NCBI GenBank assembly: GCA_934154515.1
Contig: CAKPGD010000027.1
Coordinates: 1 to 15,947, forward strand
DNA from: an uncultured Clostridia bacterium
Lineage (GTDB): Bacteria > Bacillota > Clostridia > TANB77 > CAG-508
Direction of reading: 5' to 3'
Length of the DNA: 15,947 nucleotides
A program made the translations under genes and the position numbers. Each line of letters starts with the position of its first letter. Position 1 is the stretch's first letter. A model generated the notes under the pieces. It ran no database searches. It had not been told where the DNA came from and saw nothing but the letters and a program-made list of their open reading frames with translations. Of the stretch, positions 1-7,213 are shown one piece after another.

Positions 1-76
1 GGTGATCCAGGAGGGATTCGAACCCCCGACCCACGGATTAGAAATCCGTTGCTCTATCCAGCTGAGCTACTGAACC
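1..76 (-). tRNA. tRNA-Arg (anticodon UCU)
   Basis: Read on the minus strand this folds as a complete cloverleaf: a 7-bp acceptor stem with two G-U pairs, a D arm, and an anticodon stem ACGGA/TCCGT closing a TTTCTAA loop, which gives anticodon UCU. The T arm has the standard GGTTCGAATCC core. The 3' end reads discriminator A followed by CC, and the final A of CCA lies just outside the window. It decodes AGA, by far the commonest arginine codon in the neighbouring genes. Confidence 0.96.
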
Positions 77-96
77 AAAACTCAATTGCAGTAATA

Positions 97-125
97 ATAA
101 TAACACTATTTTTTAAAAAAGTCAA
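97..125 (-). promoter_or_regulatory. Sigma-A promoter of tRNA-Arg
   Basis: On the minus strand TTGACT (125-120) is followed by a 17-bp spacer and TATTAT (102-97). Each hexamer has one mismatch to consensus. Predicted transcription start is near 90, about 14 nt upstream of the mature tRNA 5' end at 76, a usual distance for a processed tRNA leader. Confidence 0.75.
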
Positions 126-231
126 CAATTTAACAAAAAAATTATAAAAAATTGTGGCTGGTACGTGAAAATGTAAAAAATTTAATTAGTTTGTAAATAA
201 AAATATGTAAATAAAAATTAAAAATATAAAA

Positions 232-272
232 ATAGTGAATAAAAATTCATAAAATAGAAAATTATTCACTAT
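232..272 (-). terminator. Possible terminator of the yhbY transcript
   Basis: An 11-bp perfect inverted repeat (ATAGTGAATAA at 232-242 and its complement at 262-272) encloses a 19-nt loop. Read leftward it is followed by a T-rich stretch. It lies downstream of yhbY and before the tRNA promoter. The stem is AT-rich and the loop large, so this is a weak candidate. Confidence 0.4.
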
Positions 273-383
273 CTGTCGTATACATAAAATATAGAACAAT
301 ATACATAAAACAAATATAATAAAATAGTTTTTATGTAATATGTATAATGTACTGTACTTTATCTAACTTGCTTATATAATAGT

Positions 384-674
384 TTATTTAGGTAAAACTA
401 TTTTTGAATCTTTTTTTCTTGGTCTATATAATGTGATTTTATTTCCAACAGTTTGAACTAATGTAGAATTAGTTTCATTCGCAATTTCATTACCTAATGT
501 TCTCGCGTCTGCAGGAGCAGATTCTAAAACAGAAATTTTAATTAATTCTCTTGCTTCTAAAGCATCAGAAATTTGATTTATAAAATTATCTGTGATTCCA
601 GATTTACCAATTTGAAAAATAGCATCTATTGGGTTTGCAAGACCTCTTAAATATGCACGTTGCTTACTTGTCAT
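384..674 (-). CDS. yhbY: YhbY-type ribosome assembly RNA-binding protein
   Basis: A 96-residue protein that fills the CRS1-YhbY domain end to end. It begins MTSKQRAYLRGLAN, followed by the family's RNA-binding loop, here GKSG (residues 23-26), then the TLVQTVGNKITLYRP core strand. Family members (YhbY in E. coli, YqeI in B. subtilis) associate with pre-50S ribosomal particles, so a role in large-subunit maturation is inferred from homology. The ATG at 674 has an AAAGGAG ribosome binding site 3-4 nt upstream. It lies 35 bp downstream of the glycosyltransferase gene on the same strand, with no promoter evident in the gap, so the two are probably co-transcribed. Confidence 0.92.
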   Translation of the reverse strand: MTSKQRAYLRGLANPIDAIFQIGKSGITDNFINQISDALEARELIKISVLESAPADARTLGNEIANETNSTLVQTVGNKITLYRPRKKDSKIVLPK

Positions 675-709
675 AATTAAATACTCCTTTCATAATTATA
701 ATATTTATT

Positions 710-1840
710 TTAATTGTTTAAACAAATTTCACAAATATCTTTTGTAGAATTTTTTCTAGAAAGTTTTATAGAATTTTCTTTCATTTTGTTTAACTTTTCT
801 TTATCCTCAAGTATAGAATTTAATATTTCTTCTGGATTTGAATTTTTTCTTATCCATATTGCACAACCAGATTTTTCTAAAAATTCAGCATTTTCTTCTT
901 CTTGTCCGGGAATTGGATTTATAACAATTATTGGAAGTCCACTTGCTAAACTTTCACTGGTTGTAAGACCACCAGGTTTTGTAATTACTAAATTGGAAAT
1001 GCTCATTAATTCAGGTACTTTATCTGTGAAAGATAAAACTTTAATTGATTCTGATTTATTGTTTTTTGAAACTATATTTTCGAAAGCTTCTTTCATTTTT
1101 TCGTTTTTGCCTGCTATTGCAATTACTTGTATATTAAGATTAGATTTTGCAAGTACATTTAAAATTGCAATTGTTGCATCTTTTCCAAGTCCATATTCGC
1201 CACCACCGAAGAATAATATTGTTTTCTTATTTGGAACTAGACCAAAGTCATTATAGATTTCATTTTTATTGTATTCTTGTAAAAATCTTTTAGCAATTGG
1301 TATTCCAGTAACATATATTTTATTTGGTGGAATATTATTTTTTTCTATCATTAAATTTTTCATATTTTCATTAGAAACAAAATAATAATCTACATATTCA
1401 TTTCCTATAAGCCATTGGTCATGTGGTGCAAAGTCTGTCATTATTGTTGCTAAAGTACAGTTTACAATACCTTTTTTCTTCAAATAACCTGTCATTTGAG
1501 AACTAAAAGGATGAGTAGATATTACGATGTCTGGGTTGTATTCTTTAAATAATTTATTTATTTTTTTTGCCATTATAATATTTGCATCTTTACTTATTTC
1601 ACCTAAAAGCCCCTTTTGTGAATTATAATAAACTTTTTTCCAAGCCCATGGTACTTTTTTTGCCATTTCTCTGTATGCACCTGTTGTAAGCTTATCTATT
1701 GTATGATTTATATATTTTACGCAATCTACCATTTCTGTCTGCACTTCAGAATAATTTTCATCTATATATTGTTTAATTGATTTTGCAGCAGAAAGATGGC
1801 CACCACCATAAGATGCATAAAAAATTAAAACTTTCTTCAT
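710..1840 (-). CDS. UgtP/MGDG synthase-family glycolipid glycosyltransferase
   Basis: A 376-residue GT-B glycosyltransferase of family GT28. The N-terminal acceptor domain opens with MKKVLIFYASYGGGH, the glycine-rich loop typical of MGDG synthase and UgtP proteins. The C-terminal donor domain has FFGGGEYGLG (residues 210-219) and the sugar-nucleotide signature KPGGLTTSES (288-297), then PIPGQEEENAEFL. Relatives transfer glucose or galactose from UDP-sugar to diacylglycerol at the inner membrane face, making membrane glycolipids and lipoteichoic acid anchors. Which sugar is used, and whether the enzyme is processive, cannot be read here. An in-frame ATG exists at 1852, but the AAAGGA abuts it directly; the ATG at 1840 is 12 nt from that site and matches the family N-terminus, so I chose 1840. 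It is divergent from sleB. Confidence 0.85.
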   Translation of the reverse strand: MKKVLIFYASYGGGHLSAAKSIKQYIDENYSEVQTEMVDCVKYINHTIDKLTTGAYREMAKKVPWAWKKVYYNSQKGLLGEISKDANIIMAKKINKLFKEYNPDIVISTHPFSSQMTGYLKKKGIVNCTLATIMTDFAPHDQWLIGNEYVDYYFVSNENMKNLMIEKNNIPPNKIYVTGIPIAKRFLQEYNKNEIYNDFGLVPNKKTILFFGGGEYGLGKDATIAILNVLAKSNLNIQVIAIAGKNEKMKEAFENIVSKNNKSESIKVLSFTDKVPELMSISNLVITKPGGLTTSESLASGLPIIVINPIPGQEEENAEFLEKSGCAIWIRKNSNPEEILNSILEDKEKLNKMKENSIKLSRKNSTKDICEICLNN

Positions 1841-1978
1841 AAAAAATTCCATTCCTTTCTTAATTTATTAAATAAAATTAATAGTTTTTTTTATTTCTTT
1901 CAAACTAAATTCTTTAAAAATTAAACCAATACAATAATAACATATATTTTAGGAAAATACAAAGAAAAAGCAGATATT

Positions 1979-2008
1979 TGAATAAAAATATGTAAAAAAG
2001 GAAAAATA
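1979..2008 (+). promoter_or_regulatory. Possible forespore (sigma-F/sigma-G) promoter of sleB-ypeB
   Basis: TGAATA (1979-1984) matches the sigma-G -35 core. After 15 bp comes GGAAAAATAA (2000-2009), which fits the sigma-F -10 pattern GGnnAnAnTA at all but one position, and the sigma-G -10 less well. Homologous sleB-ypeB operons are expressed in the forespore, which makes this reading reasonable. The region is A-rich, so a chance match is quite possible. Confidence 0.4.
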
Positions 2009-2038
2009 AACTTAAAAGAATAAAAAATAGGAGTTGTT

Positions 2039-2518
2039 ATGAAAAAATATTTAAAAATTTTATTAATAATACTAGGAATGTGCATAATAGCTTTTTTAGT
2101 AATGAACATTATTGAAAAAAATGTGGATAATGTGAAGGTTTATGCTGCTAGTTCTTCAAGTACATCAAATTTACAACTTATGGCGAGAGCAATAAATGGA
2201 GAAGCTAGAGGAGAGCCATATGAGGGACAAGTTGCAGTGGGGGCAGTTATTTTAAATAGGGTAAAAAGTTCACAATTTCCAAATACTATTGCGGGAGTAA
2301 TTTATCAAAGTGGAGCATTTACAGCAGTTAGTGATGGTCAAATAAATGTACCAATTCCAGAAGATTCAACAGTAGTTAAGGCAGCACAAGATGCGATGAA
2401 TGGATGGGATCCGACAGGCGGGGCTATTTATTATTTTAATCCAGCAACAGCAACTAATAAATGGATATGGTCAAGGCCATTAATTAAAACAATTGGAAAA
2501 CACAGATTTTGCAGTTAA
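2039..2518 (+). CDS. sleB: SleB/CwlJ-type spore cortex-lytic enzyme
   Basis: A 159-residue protein with a Hydrolase_2 (SleB catalytic) domain. A hydrophobic N-terminal segment (about residues 5-24) precedes a possible signal cleavage after VYA (34-36). The catalytic domain runs from about 45 to the end. It carries the AINGEARGEPYEGQVAVGAV block, with the presumed catalytic Glu at residue 55, and ends with TIGKHRFCS. SleB is a muramic-delta-lactam-dependent lytic transglycosylase that degrades spore cortex during germination. It lacks the N-terminal peptidoglycan-binding domain of Bacillus SleB, so by architecture it also resembles CwlJ. The ypeB homologue directly downstream favours SleB, because YpeB and SleB stabilise each other. 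AGGAG lies 6-7 nt before the ATG. Confidence 0.88.
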   Translation: MKKYLKILLIILGMCIIAFLVMNIIEKNVDNVKVYAASSSSTSNLQLMARAINGEARGEPYEGQVAVGAVILNRVKSSQFPNTIAGVIYQSGAFTAVSDGQINVPIPEDSTVVKAAQDAMNGWDPTGGAIYYFNPATATNKWIWSRPLIKTIGKHRFCS

Positions 2519-2555
2519 ATTAAAAAATTAATTTATGAAAGGAATGTTAATAAAA

Positions 2556-3950
2556 ATGGATAATTTTAATATAAAGGAAAAATTAAAAGATAATTATATG
2601 AAGATAATAGTAGCTGTGCTTATTATAGCAATAGCATTGCTTGCATTATATACGTATAATAATCAAAAAGAATACAGACAAGCAAGCGAAAATGAATATA
2701 ATATGGCATTTTACGAGCTTGTAGATTATGTACAAAACGTAGAAACGTATTTAGCAAAATCTTTAATTTCGAATTCTCCAGAACATGGAGCAGAGGTTTT
2801 GACACATGTATGGAGAGAGGCAAATTTAGCAGAGGCATATTTAGCAATGCTTCCAATAGGCTCGGAAGAGCTTGCTAATACAGCTAAATTTTTAAATCAA
2901 GTTAGTGATTACAGTTTTAGTTTGTCTAGAAAAAATATAAAAAATGAGTCTTTAACAGATGATGATTTTAAAAATTTAAAAGAATTACACGATTATAGTG
3001 TTGAACTAGAAAATACTTTGAACCAGTTGTCTGCAGATATAAATGACGGAAGAATCAAATGGGGAGAATTAACTAAAAAAGGAACTAACGTATTTGCAAC
3101 TCAAGTAAGCAATATTTCTAAAGATAGTTTTAGTAATTTAGAAGAAAATTTCCATGAATATGCAGGATTAATTTATGACGGTGCATTTTCGGAACACTTA
3201 ACTTCAGCAGAAAAGAAAGGTTTAACAGGGGAAAATATTGATGAAGAAAGAGCAAAGCAAATAGCAATAGAATTTTTAGGAAATAATAAAATAAAAGAAA
3301 TTAATTCAAATGGTCTTTCAGAAAATACAGATATGCCATGCTATGATTTTAGAATACTTTTAAATGATGAAAAAGATAAAGAAAACTTAGCCATTATTTC
3401 TATAACTCAAAAGGGAGGACATGTAGTATTTCTAAATTATAATAGATCTGTAGATGCTCAAACAATATCAGAGCAAAGAGCAGTAGAAATAGGAAAAGAG
3501 TTTTTAAATAATCACAATTTTGCAAATATGAAAGAAACTTATTATTTAAAGCAAGAGGGAGTTATTACAATTAATTATGCTTATGTTCAAAATTCTGAAT
3601 ATGGAGAGGTTGTAACTTATCCTGATTTAATAAAATTAAAAATTGCTCTTGATAATGGAGAAGTATTAGGTATAGAAACTACTGGATACTTGAATTCACA
3701 TTATGAAAGAAATTTAGCAAAAGTTAATATTTCTAAAGAAAAGGCTAAAGAGACACTTAATAAAAATTTAGAAATAATGAGTGAAGATTTAGCAATTATT
3801 CCTACAGAATTTCAAACTGAAATTTTATGTTGGGAGTTTAAAGGAAAAGTAGATAATACAGAATTTTTAGTCTATATTAATGTAGAAAATGGAAATGAGG
3901 AAGATATATTAGTTATAAGAGATACTCCAAATGGAACACTTACTATGTAG
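2556..3950 (+). CDS. ypeB: Germination protein YpeB
   Basis: A 464-residue protein with the YpeB layout: a short cytoplasmic N-terminus, one membrane segment (about residues 16-33), an alpha-helical region with the characteristic VQNVETYLAKSL stretch, and a C-terminal half of PepSY-like repeats (roughly 228-300, 303-375 and 393 to the end). Typical units are IDEERAKQIAIEFL and ISEQRAVEIGKEFL. YpeB is needed for assembly and stability of SleB in the spore. In-frame ATGs exist at 2535 and 2544, but AAAGGA ends at 2543, so the ATG at 2556 (12-nt spacing, MDNFNIKEKL) is the best start. It follows sleB by 37 bp, as in other spore formers. No clear terminator follows. Confidence 0.9.
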   Translation: MDNFNIKEKLKDNYMKIIVAVLIIAIALLALYTYNNQKEYRQASENEYNMAFYELVDYVQNVETYLAKSLISNSPEHGAEVLTHVWREANLAEAYLAMLPIGSEELANTAKFLNQVSDYSFSLSRKNIKNESLTDDDFKNLKELHDYSVELENTLNQLSADINDGRIKWGELTKKGTNVFATQVSNISKDSFSNLEENFHEYAGLIYDGAFSEHLTSAEKKGLTGENIDEERAKQIAIEFLGNNKIKEINSNGLSENTDMPCYDFRILLNDEKDKENLAIISITQKGGHVVFLNYNRSVDAQTISEQRAVEIGKEFLNNHNFANMKETYYLKQEGVITINYAYVQNSEYGEVVTYPDLIKLKIALDNGEVLGIETTGYLNSHYERNLAKVNISKEKAKETLNKNLEIMSEDLAIIPTEFQTEILCWEFKGKVDNTEFLVYINVENGNEEDILVIRDTPNGTLTM

Positions 3951-4017
3951 TTAAATAATAAATTTTAAAATAAAAATATAATTTGACAAAAAAATACAAA
4001 AAAGTAAAGATTTTGCC

Positions 4018-4046
4018 TTGACATCTCATTATATTAATAATAGAAT
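4018..4046 (+). promoter_or_regulatory. Sigma-A promoter of the 4070-5089 gene
   Basis: TTGACA (4018-4023), a 17-bp spacer and TAGAAT (4041-4046) make a near-perfect vegetative promoter. The predicted start is near 4053, with GGGAGG at 4059-4064 and the ATG at 4070, so the leader is very short. A second TTGACA lies 35 bp upstream (3983-3988) but has only a poor -10 (TAAAGA). The -10 element lies inside the palindrome at 4031-4055. Confidence 0.8.
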
Positions 4047-4055
4047 TATTAATAT
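4031..4055. promoter_or_regulatory. Perfect 25-bp palindrome over the -10, probable operator
   Basis: ATATTAATAAT (4031-4041), a 3-nt centre AGA, and the exact complement (4045-4055). The dyad spans about -22 to +3 of the predicted transcript, covering the -10 hexamer, where a bound dimeric repressor would exclude RNA polymerase. It is mostly upstream of the start site and so cannot act as an RNA hairpin. The regulator is not identified. Confidence 0.6.
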
Positions 4056-4069
4056 GATGGGAGGATAAG

Positions 4070-5089
4070 ATGGATTTATTTAATAAAAATAAATCTCATG
4101 AAGGTACAGAAGAGTTAATAAGTTATGAAATAAAAGAAAGAAAAGGCTCAAAATTATTATTTGACTTTATACCATACTGTACTGTTACACATGGGGATAA
4201 AACAACTAATTTAATAAAAGCCAGAGTGTATGAAAAATATCAATGTGGTCATACTATTATACCAGATGCTGCTAAGTATATATGTTTTGAAGTTTCTCAA
4301 AATATAACATTAGAAGATTTAGCGACAGATAATGTTTTTGGAACGTTAGATAGAATTGGTCAATTGAGCAAATTAGAAGAAAAAAGCTATAATCACATTG
4401 GAATTATAGAAAAAATGCAAGACGGAAAATATGAACTTTATGCTCCAACGGTTCAAGTTTTAAATTTTATACAATCTAAAATGAATGCTGAAATTGGAAG
4501 TGGGGAAAAAGCTCTAGCAGAGAGAATAAAAGATAAAAAAGAAAATTTTAAACAAAAAATAAATGCAAGACCTGAAATTGAAGCGAAAAGAAAAGTAAGG
4601 GAAAGAAGAAAAGAAAAGCCTTATTTAGAAGAACAATTTAAATATAACATTGGGGATAAAGTGTATCAAGACTATAAGGGAATTGACTTAAATGATGGAA
4701 GAATAATTAATTTAACTAGATTAAGCCATATATATAAAGAACCAAATAATAATTTATATTCTGCATATATAGAAAAATCCGTAGAAGAAAGTGAAGAACA
4801 AATAACATTACAGAGTGCAAAAGGTTTTCCAATACTATTTAATTCTAGAAATGAATGGCAAAAAATGATGAAAGACGGAAATTTAGAACAAATTTTACAA
4901 CTGTTGTCTGATATTCCAGAAGAAGTATTAACAACTAAAGACATACAATATATTGGAGGATTAGATGCAATGGGAAGAATTCATTATGATATGGATAATT
5001 GTTCTGATGAAATGAAAGAACAAATAAAAAGGCAAAAAGAAGATTATAAAAAAGAATTAAAAGCAAGAACAAAAATGCAAATGAGATAA
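4070..5089 (+). CDS. Unrecognised two-domain cytoplasmic protein
   Basis: A 339-residue protein that I do not recognise. It has no signal peptide or membrane segment. Three parts can be seen. An N-terminal region (about 1-140) is rich in beta-type sequence, with a Cys-His pair in YQCGHTIIPD. A strongly basic helical linker follows (about 145-190, many Lys/Arg/Glu). The C-terminal region (about 190-339) begins YNIGDKVYQDYKG, which looks like the first strands of an SH3-like barrel, and ends in a charged helix. The ATG at 4070 has GGGAGG 5 nt upstream. It is a single-gene unit, with its own promoter and operator-like palindrome in front and a terminator starting 2 nt after the stop. The spore genes on both sides do not establish a spore role, because its promoter is vegetative in type. 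Confidence 0.8.
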   Translation: MDLFNKNKSHEGTEELISYEIKERKGSKLLFDFIPYCTVTHGDKTTNLIKARVYEKYQCGHTIIPDAAKYICFEVSQNITLEDLATDNVFGTLDRIGQLSKLEEKSYNHIGIIEKMQDGKYELYAPTVQVLNFIQSKMNAEIGSGEKALAERIKDKKENFKQKINARPEIEAKRKVRERRKEKPYLEEQFKYNIGDKVYQDYKGIDLNDGRIINLTRLSHIYKEPNNNLYSAYIEKSVEESEEQITLQSAKGFPILFNSRNEWQKMMKDGNLEQILQLLSDIPEEVLTTKDIQYIGGLDAMGRIHYDMDNCSDEMKEQIKRQKEDYKKELKARTKMQMR

Positions 5090-5090
5090 G

Positions 5091-5126
5091 AGTGGCTATA
5101 ATACAAAAAATAGCTGCTTTTTATTT
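5091..5126 (+). terminator. Rho-independent terminator after the 4070-5089 gene
   Basis: AGTGGCTAT (5091-5099) pairs with ATAGCTGCT (5110-5118) over 9 bp, two of them G-U, across a 10-nt loop, followed directly by TTTTTATTT. It starts 2 nt after the stop codon, so it ends this transcript and isolates the SASP gene downstream. Confidence 0.75.
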
Positions 5127-5278
5127 GGAAAAAATTAATGATTTGGAAAATTTATATGAATATATAAAAATAAAAAATGTAAATAATATTAATAGAAAAA
5201 TCAATTTGAATTAAAAAGTAATTTTATTAAATTACGCAATAAAATAAAAAAGATTTTTCTGTTAGGAGGTAACTTTCA

Positions 5279-5452
5279 ATGTCTAGAAATAGAAATTCAG
5301 TTATGTCTGAAAATTTAAAAGAAGAAATAGCAAAAGAGTTAGGAGTATATGAACAAGTAAAAAAAGATGGTGGATGGCAAAACGTATCTTCTAAAAATTG
5401 TGGTAATATTGTAGCAAAAGCAATAGAAATAGCTAATAGAAGTGTAGAGTAG
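5279..5452 (+). CDS. Alpha/beta-type small acid-soluble spore protein (SASP)
   Basis: A 57-residue protein beginning MSRNRNSVMSENLKEEIAKE. The stretch EEIAKELGV matches the conserved site where the germination protease GPR cuts alpha/beta-type SASPs (after Glu, before Ile-Ala). The second conserved block, GGWQNVSSKNCGNIVAKAIE, corresponds to the family's G-x-W-G-N-L-(S/T)-S-(R/K)-x-x-G segment. Such proteins coat and protect forespore DNA and are degraded to amino acids at germination. A strong AGGAGGT (5264-5270) lies 8 nt before the ATG. The gene stands alone between terminators. A TGAATA occurs at 5157-5162, but I found no convincing sigma-G -10 at the right distance. It is divergent from the Bacillus consensus, mainly in the C-terminal half. 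Confidence 0.82.
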   Translation: MSRNRNSVMSENLKEEIAKELGVYEQVKKDGGWQNVSSKNCGNIVAKAIEIANRSVE

Positions 5453-5487
5453 TATTAGCTAAAATTAATTTAATATTCCCAATATTA

Positions 5488-5543
5488 CAAGGGTTAGAAT
5501 TTTACTCAATTTAAAATGTATAAAATTCTAACTCTTGCTTTTA
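5488..5543 (+). terminator. Long hairpin terminator after the SASP gene
   Basis: A 17-bp stem (arms 5488-5504 and 5521-5537, one G-U pair) with a 16-nt loop, followed by CTTTTAT. The stem is long and the T tract modest. It most likely ends the SASP transcript and may also protect its 3' end, which would suit a very abundant short mRNA. Confidence 0.7.
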
Positions 5544-5655
5544 TGCATTAATTAAATATTGGATAAAATGTTTTTGTAAACATACCAACATTATGTCAAG
5601 TAAAAAATATAATATATATGTTAGCGAATAGATATAATGCATGTGTTTATCAAAC

Positions 5656-5684
5656 TTGCAAAAACATATAAAAAGATATATAAT
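5656..5684 (+). promoter_or_regulatory. Sigma-A promoter of murF-ddl
   Basis: TTGCAA (5656-5661, four of six consensus bases), a 17-bp spacer, and a perfect TATAAT (5679-5684). The predicted start is near 5691, which gives a leader of about 60 nt before the murF ATG at 5753. Confidence 0.6.
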
Positions 5685-5752
5685 TTGCAAAAATCATAAT
5701 ATGAATATATTTGATTTCCTATAATAAAATATTAATGGAGGAATTATTAGAA

Positions 5753-7171
5753 ATGGAAAAAGAAAAGAATTACCATGTAATTACAGTAGGGCAAATATTA
5801 CAAGTAACAGGAGGAAAATTAGTAACTGGAGATGAAAAACTTGTATGTGAAAATTTCTCAAGAGATACCAGAGAAATAAAAGGAGGAGAAGTTTACATAG
5901 GTCTTGTTGGAGATGTAAGTAATGGTGGTATCTATTATGAAGAAGCTTTAAAGAATGGAGCAAGTGCAGTTATAGTTCAAGATATTGAAATTCCTGAGGA
6001 AAAAAAGAAACAATATAAAGATAAAACTATAATAGTTGTAGAAGATACTTTAAAAGCTTTACAAGAAATTGCAAAATTAAAAAGAAGCTTATATCCAAAA
6101 GATTTTCCTATTATTGCTATAACAGGAAGTGTAGGAAAAACAAGTACTAAAGATATGGTAGCAAGTGTTGTATCACAGAAGTATAAGACACTAAAAACAA
6201 GTGGAAATTATAACAATCATATTGGTGTACCACTTACAATATTAAAATTAAAGGATGAAGAAGCGGCGGTTATAGAAATGGGAATGAACCATAAGGGAGA
6301 AATAAGTGTATTAACTAATATTGCAAAGCCGACTCTTTGTGTTATTACAAATATCGGAACTTCTCATATTGGAAATTTAGGTTCAAGAGAAAATATATTA
6401 AAGGCAAAACTAGAAATATTAGAAGGAAATTATAAAAAAGAAATTGTTATAAATAATGATAATGATATGCTTAATAAGTTCTATAAAGAAGAAAATGAAA
6501 AATATAATATTATTACATATGGAATTGAAGAGAAAAGTGAAATATATGCAACAGATATAAAACAAGAAGAGGAAAGAAGTACATTTACATGCCATATAGG
6601 AAATGAAAAATTTGAAGTAACAGTACCAGTTGGAGGATTACATTTTGTGTATAATGCTTTATGTGCCATAAGTGTAGGTAATAAATTAGGATTAACAAAG
6701 GAACAAATTAAAAGAGGAATAGAAACTTTTGAACTAACAGCTAAAAGAAGTGATATAGAAAAATTAAAAGATGGAACCAAAATAATCAATGAAACATATA
6801 ATGCTAGTTTTGAATCTATGAAAGCAGGAATAGAAAGTCTAGCTCAATACAAAAATAGAAAAATTGCAGTATTGGGAGATATGTTGGAGCTTGGAAAATA
6901 TACAGAAGAATTACACAAAAAAGTTGGTGAAGAAGTAGCTAAAAATAAAATTGATATTCTAATTTGTGCAGGTGAAAGTGCAAAATTTATTGTAGAACAG
7001 GCTAAGAAATGCGGAATGAGTGAAAAAAATATATATTATTTTGAAAATAAAGAAGATATAGTAAATTTAATAGAAAAAATAAAAACAGGAAATGATGTTA
7101 TTTTATTTAAAGCTTCTAATAGAATGGGATTTTTTAAATTAGTCGAAGAATTAAAAAATAAATCTAAATAA
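5753..7171 (+). CDS. murF: UDP-MurNAc-tripeptide--D-Ala-D-Ala ligase MurF
   Basis: A 472-residue Mur ligase. It joins D-Ala-D-Ala to the UDP-MurNAc-tripeptide using ATP, the last cytoplasmic step of the peptidoglycan precursor UDP-MurNAc-pentapeptide. The N-terminal substrate domain contains SRDTREIKGGEVYIGL. The central ATPase domain has the P-loop TGSVGKTS (residues 124-131) and the NNHIGVPLTIL and EMGMNHKGEI motifs. The C-terminal domain contains NETYNASFESM and LGDMLELG. Upstream in-frame starts exist (TTG 5711, ATG 5735), but TGGAGGA at 5736-5742 sits 10 nt before the ATG at 5753, which also gives the normal family length. ddl follows by 42 bp with no terminator between, so the enzyme making D-Ala-D-Ala and the one using it are one operon. 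Confidence 0.95.
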   Translation: MEKEKNYHVITVGQILQVTGGKLVTGDEKLVCENFSRDTREIKGGEVYIGLVGDVSNGGIYYEEALKNGASAVIVQDIEIPEEKKKQYKDKTIIVVEDTLKALQEIAKLKRSLYPKDFPIIAITGSVGKTSTKDMVASVVSQKYKTLKTSGNYNNHIGVPLTILKLKDEEAAVIEMGMNHKGEISVLTNIAKPTLCVITNIGTSHIGNLGSRENILKAKLEILEGNYKKEIVINNDNDMLNKFYKEENEKYNIITYGIEEKSEIYATDIKQEEERSTFTCHIGNEKFEVTVPVGGLHFVYNALCAISVGNKLGLTKEQIKRGIETFELTAKRSDIEKLKDGTKIINETYNASFESMKAGIESLAQYKNRKIAVLGDMLELGKYTEELHKKVGEEVAKNKIDILICAGESAKFIVEQAKKCGMSEKNIYYFENKEDIVNLIEKIKTGNDVILFKASNRMGFFKLVEELKNKSK

Positions 7172-7213
7172 AAACATAAAATCAAAATTATGTGAAATAG
7201 GAGGTAAACATAA

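Larger units (their letters stand above)
77..383. other. AT-rich intergenic region without a gene
   Basis: This 307-base gap between tRNA-Arg and yhbY holds the tRNA promoter (97-125) and a terminator-like dyad (232-272). It also has two short direct repeats: 14 bp at 191-204 and 205-218 with one difference, and 11 bp at 279-289 and 300-310. No open frame with a ribosome binding site is seen on either strand. At this AT content the short direct repeats may be chance. Confidence 0.6.
5453..5752. other. Intergenic region between SASP gene and murF
   Basis: These 300 bases hold the SASP terminator (5488-5543) and the murF promoter (5656-5684). TTGCAAAAA occurs twice (5656-5664 and 5685-5693), once as the -35 element and once just after the -10, which could be paired regulatory half-sites or coincidence. 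No small gene or known riboswitch architecture is seen. Confidence 0.55.

Noticed and set aside
714..1256. A 180-codon open frame on the plus strand.
   Set aside because: It lies wholly antisense to the glycosyltransferase gene, has no ribosome binding site and encodes a Phe/Ser/Ile-rich sequence typical of the reverse reading of an AT-rich gene.
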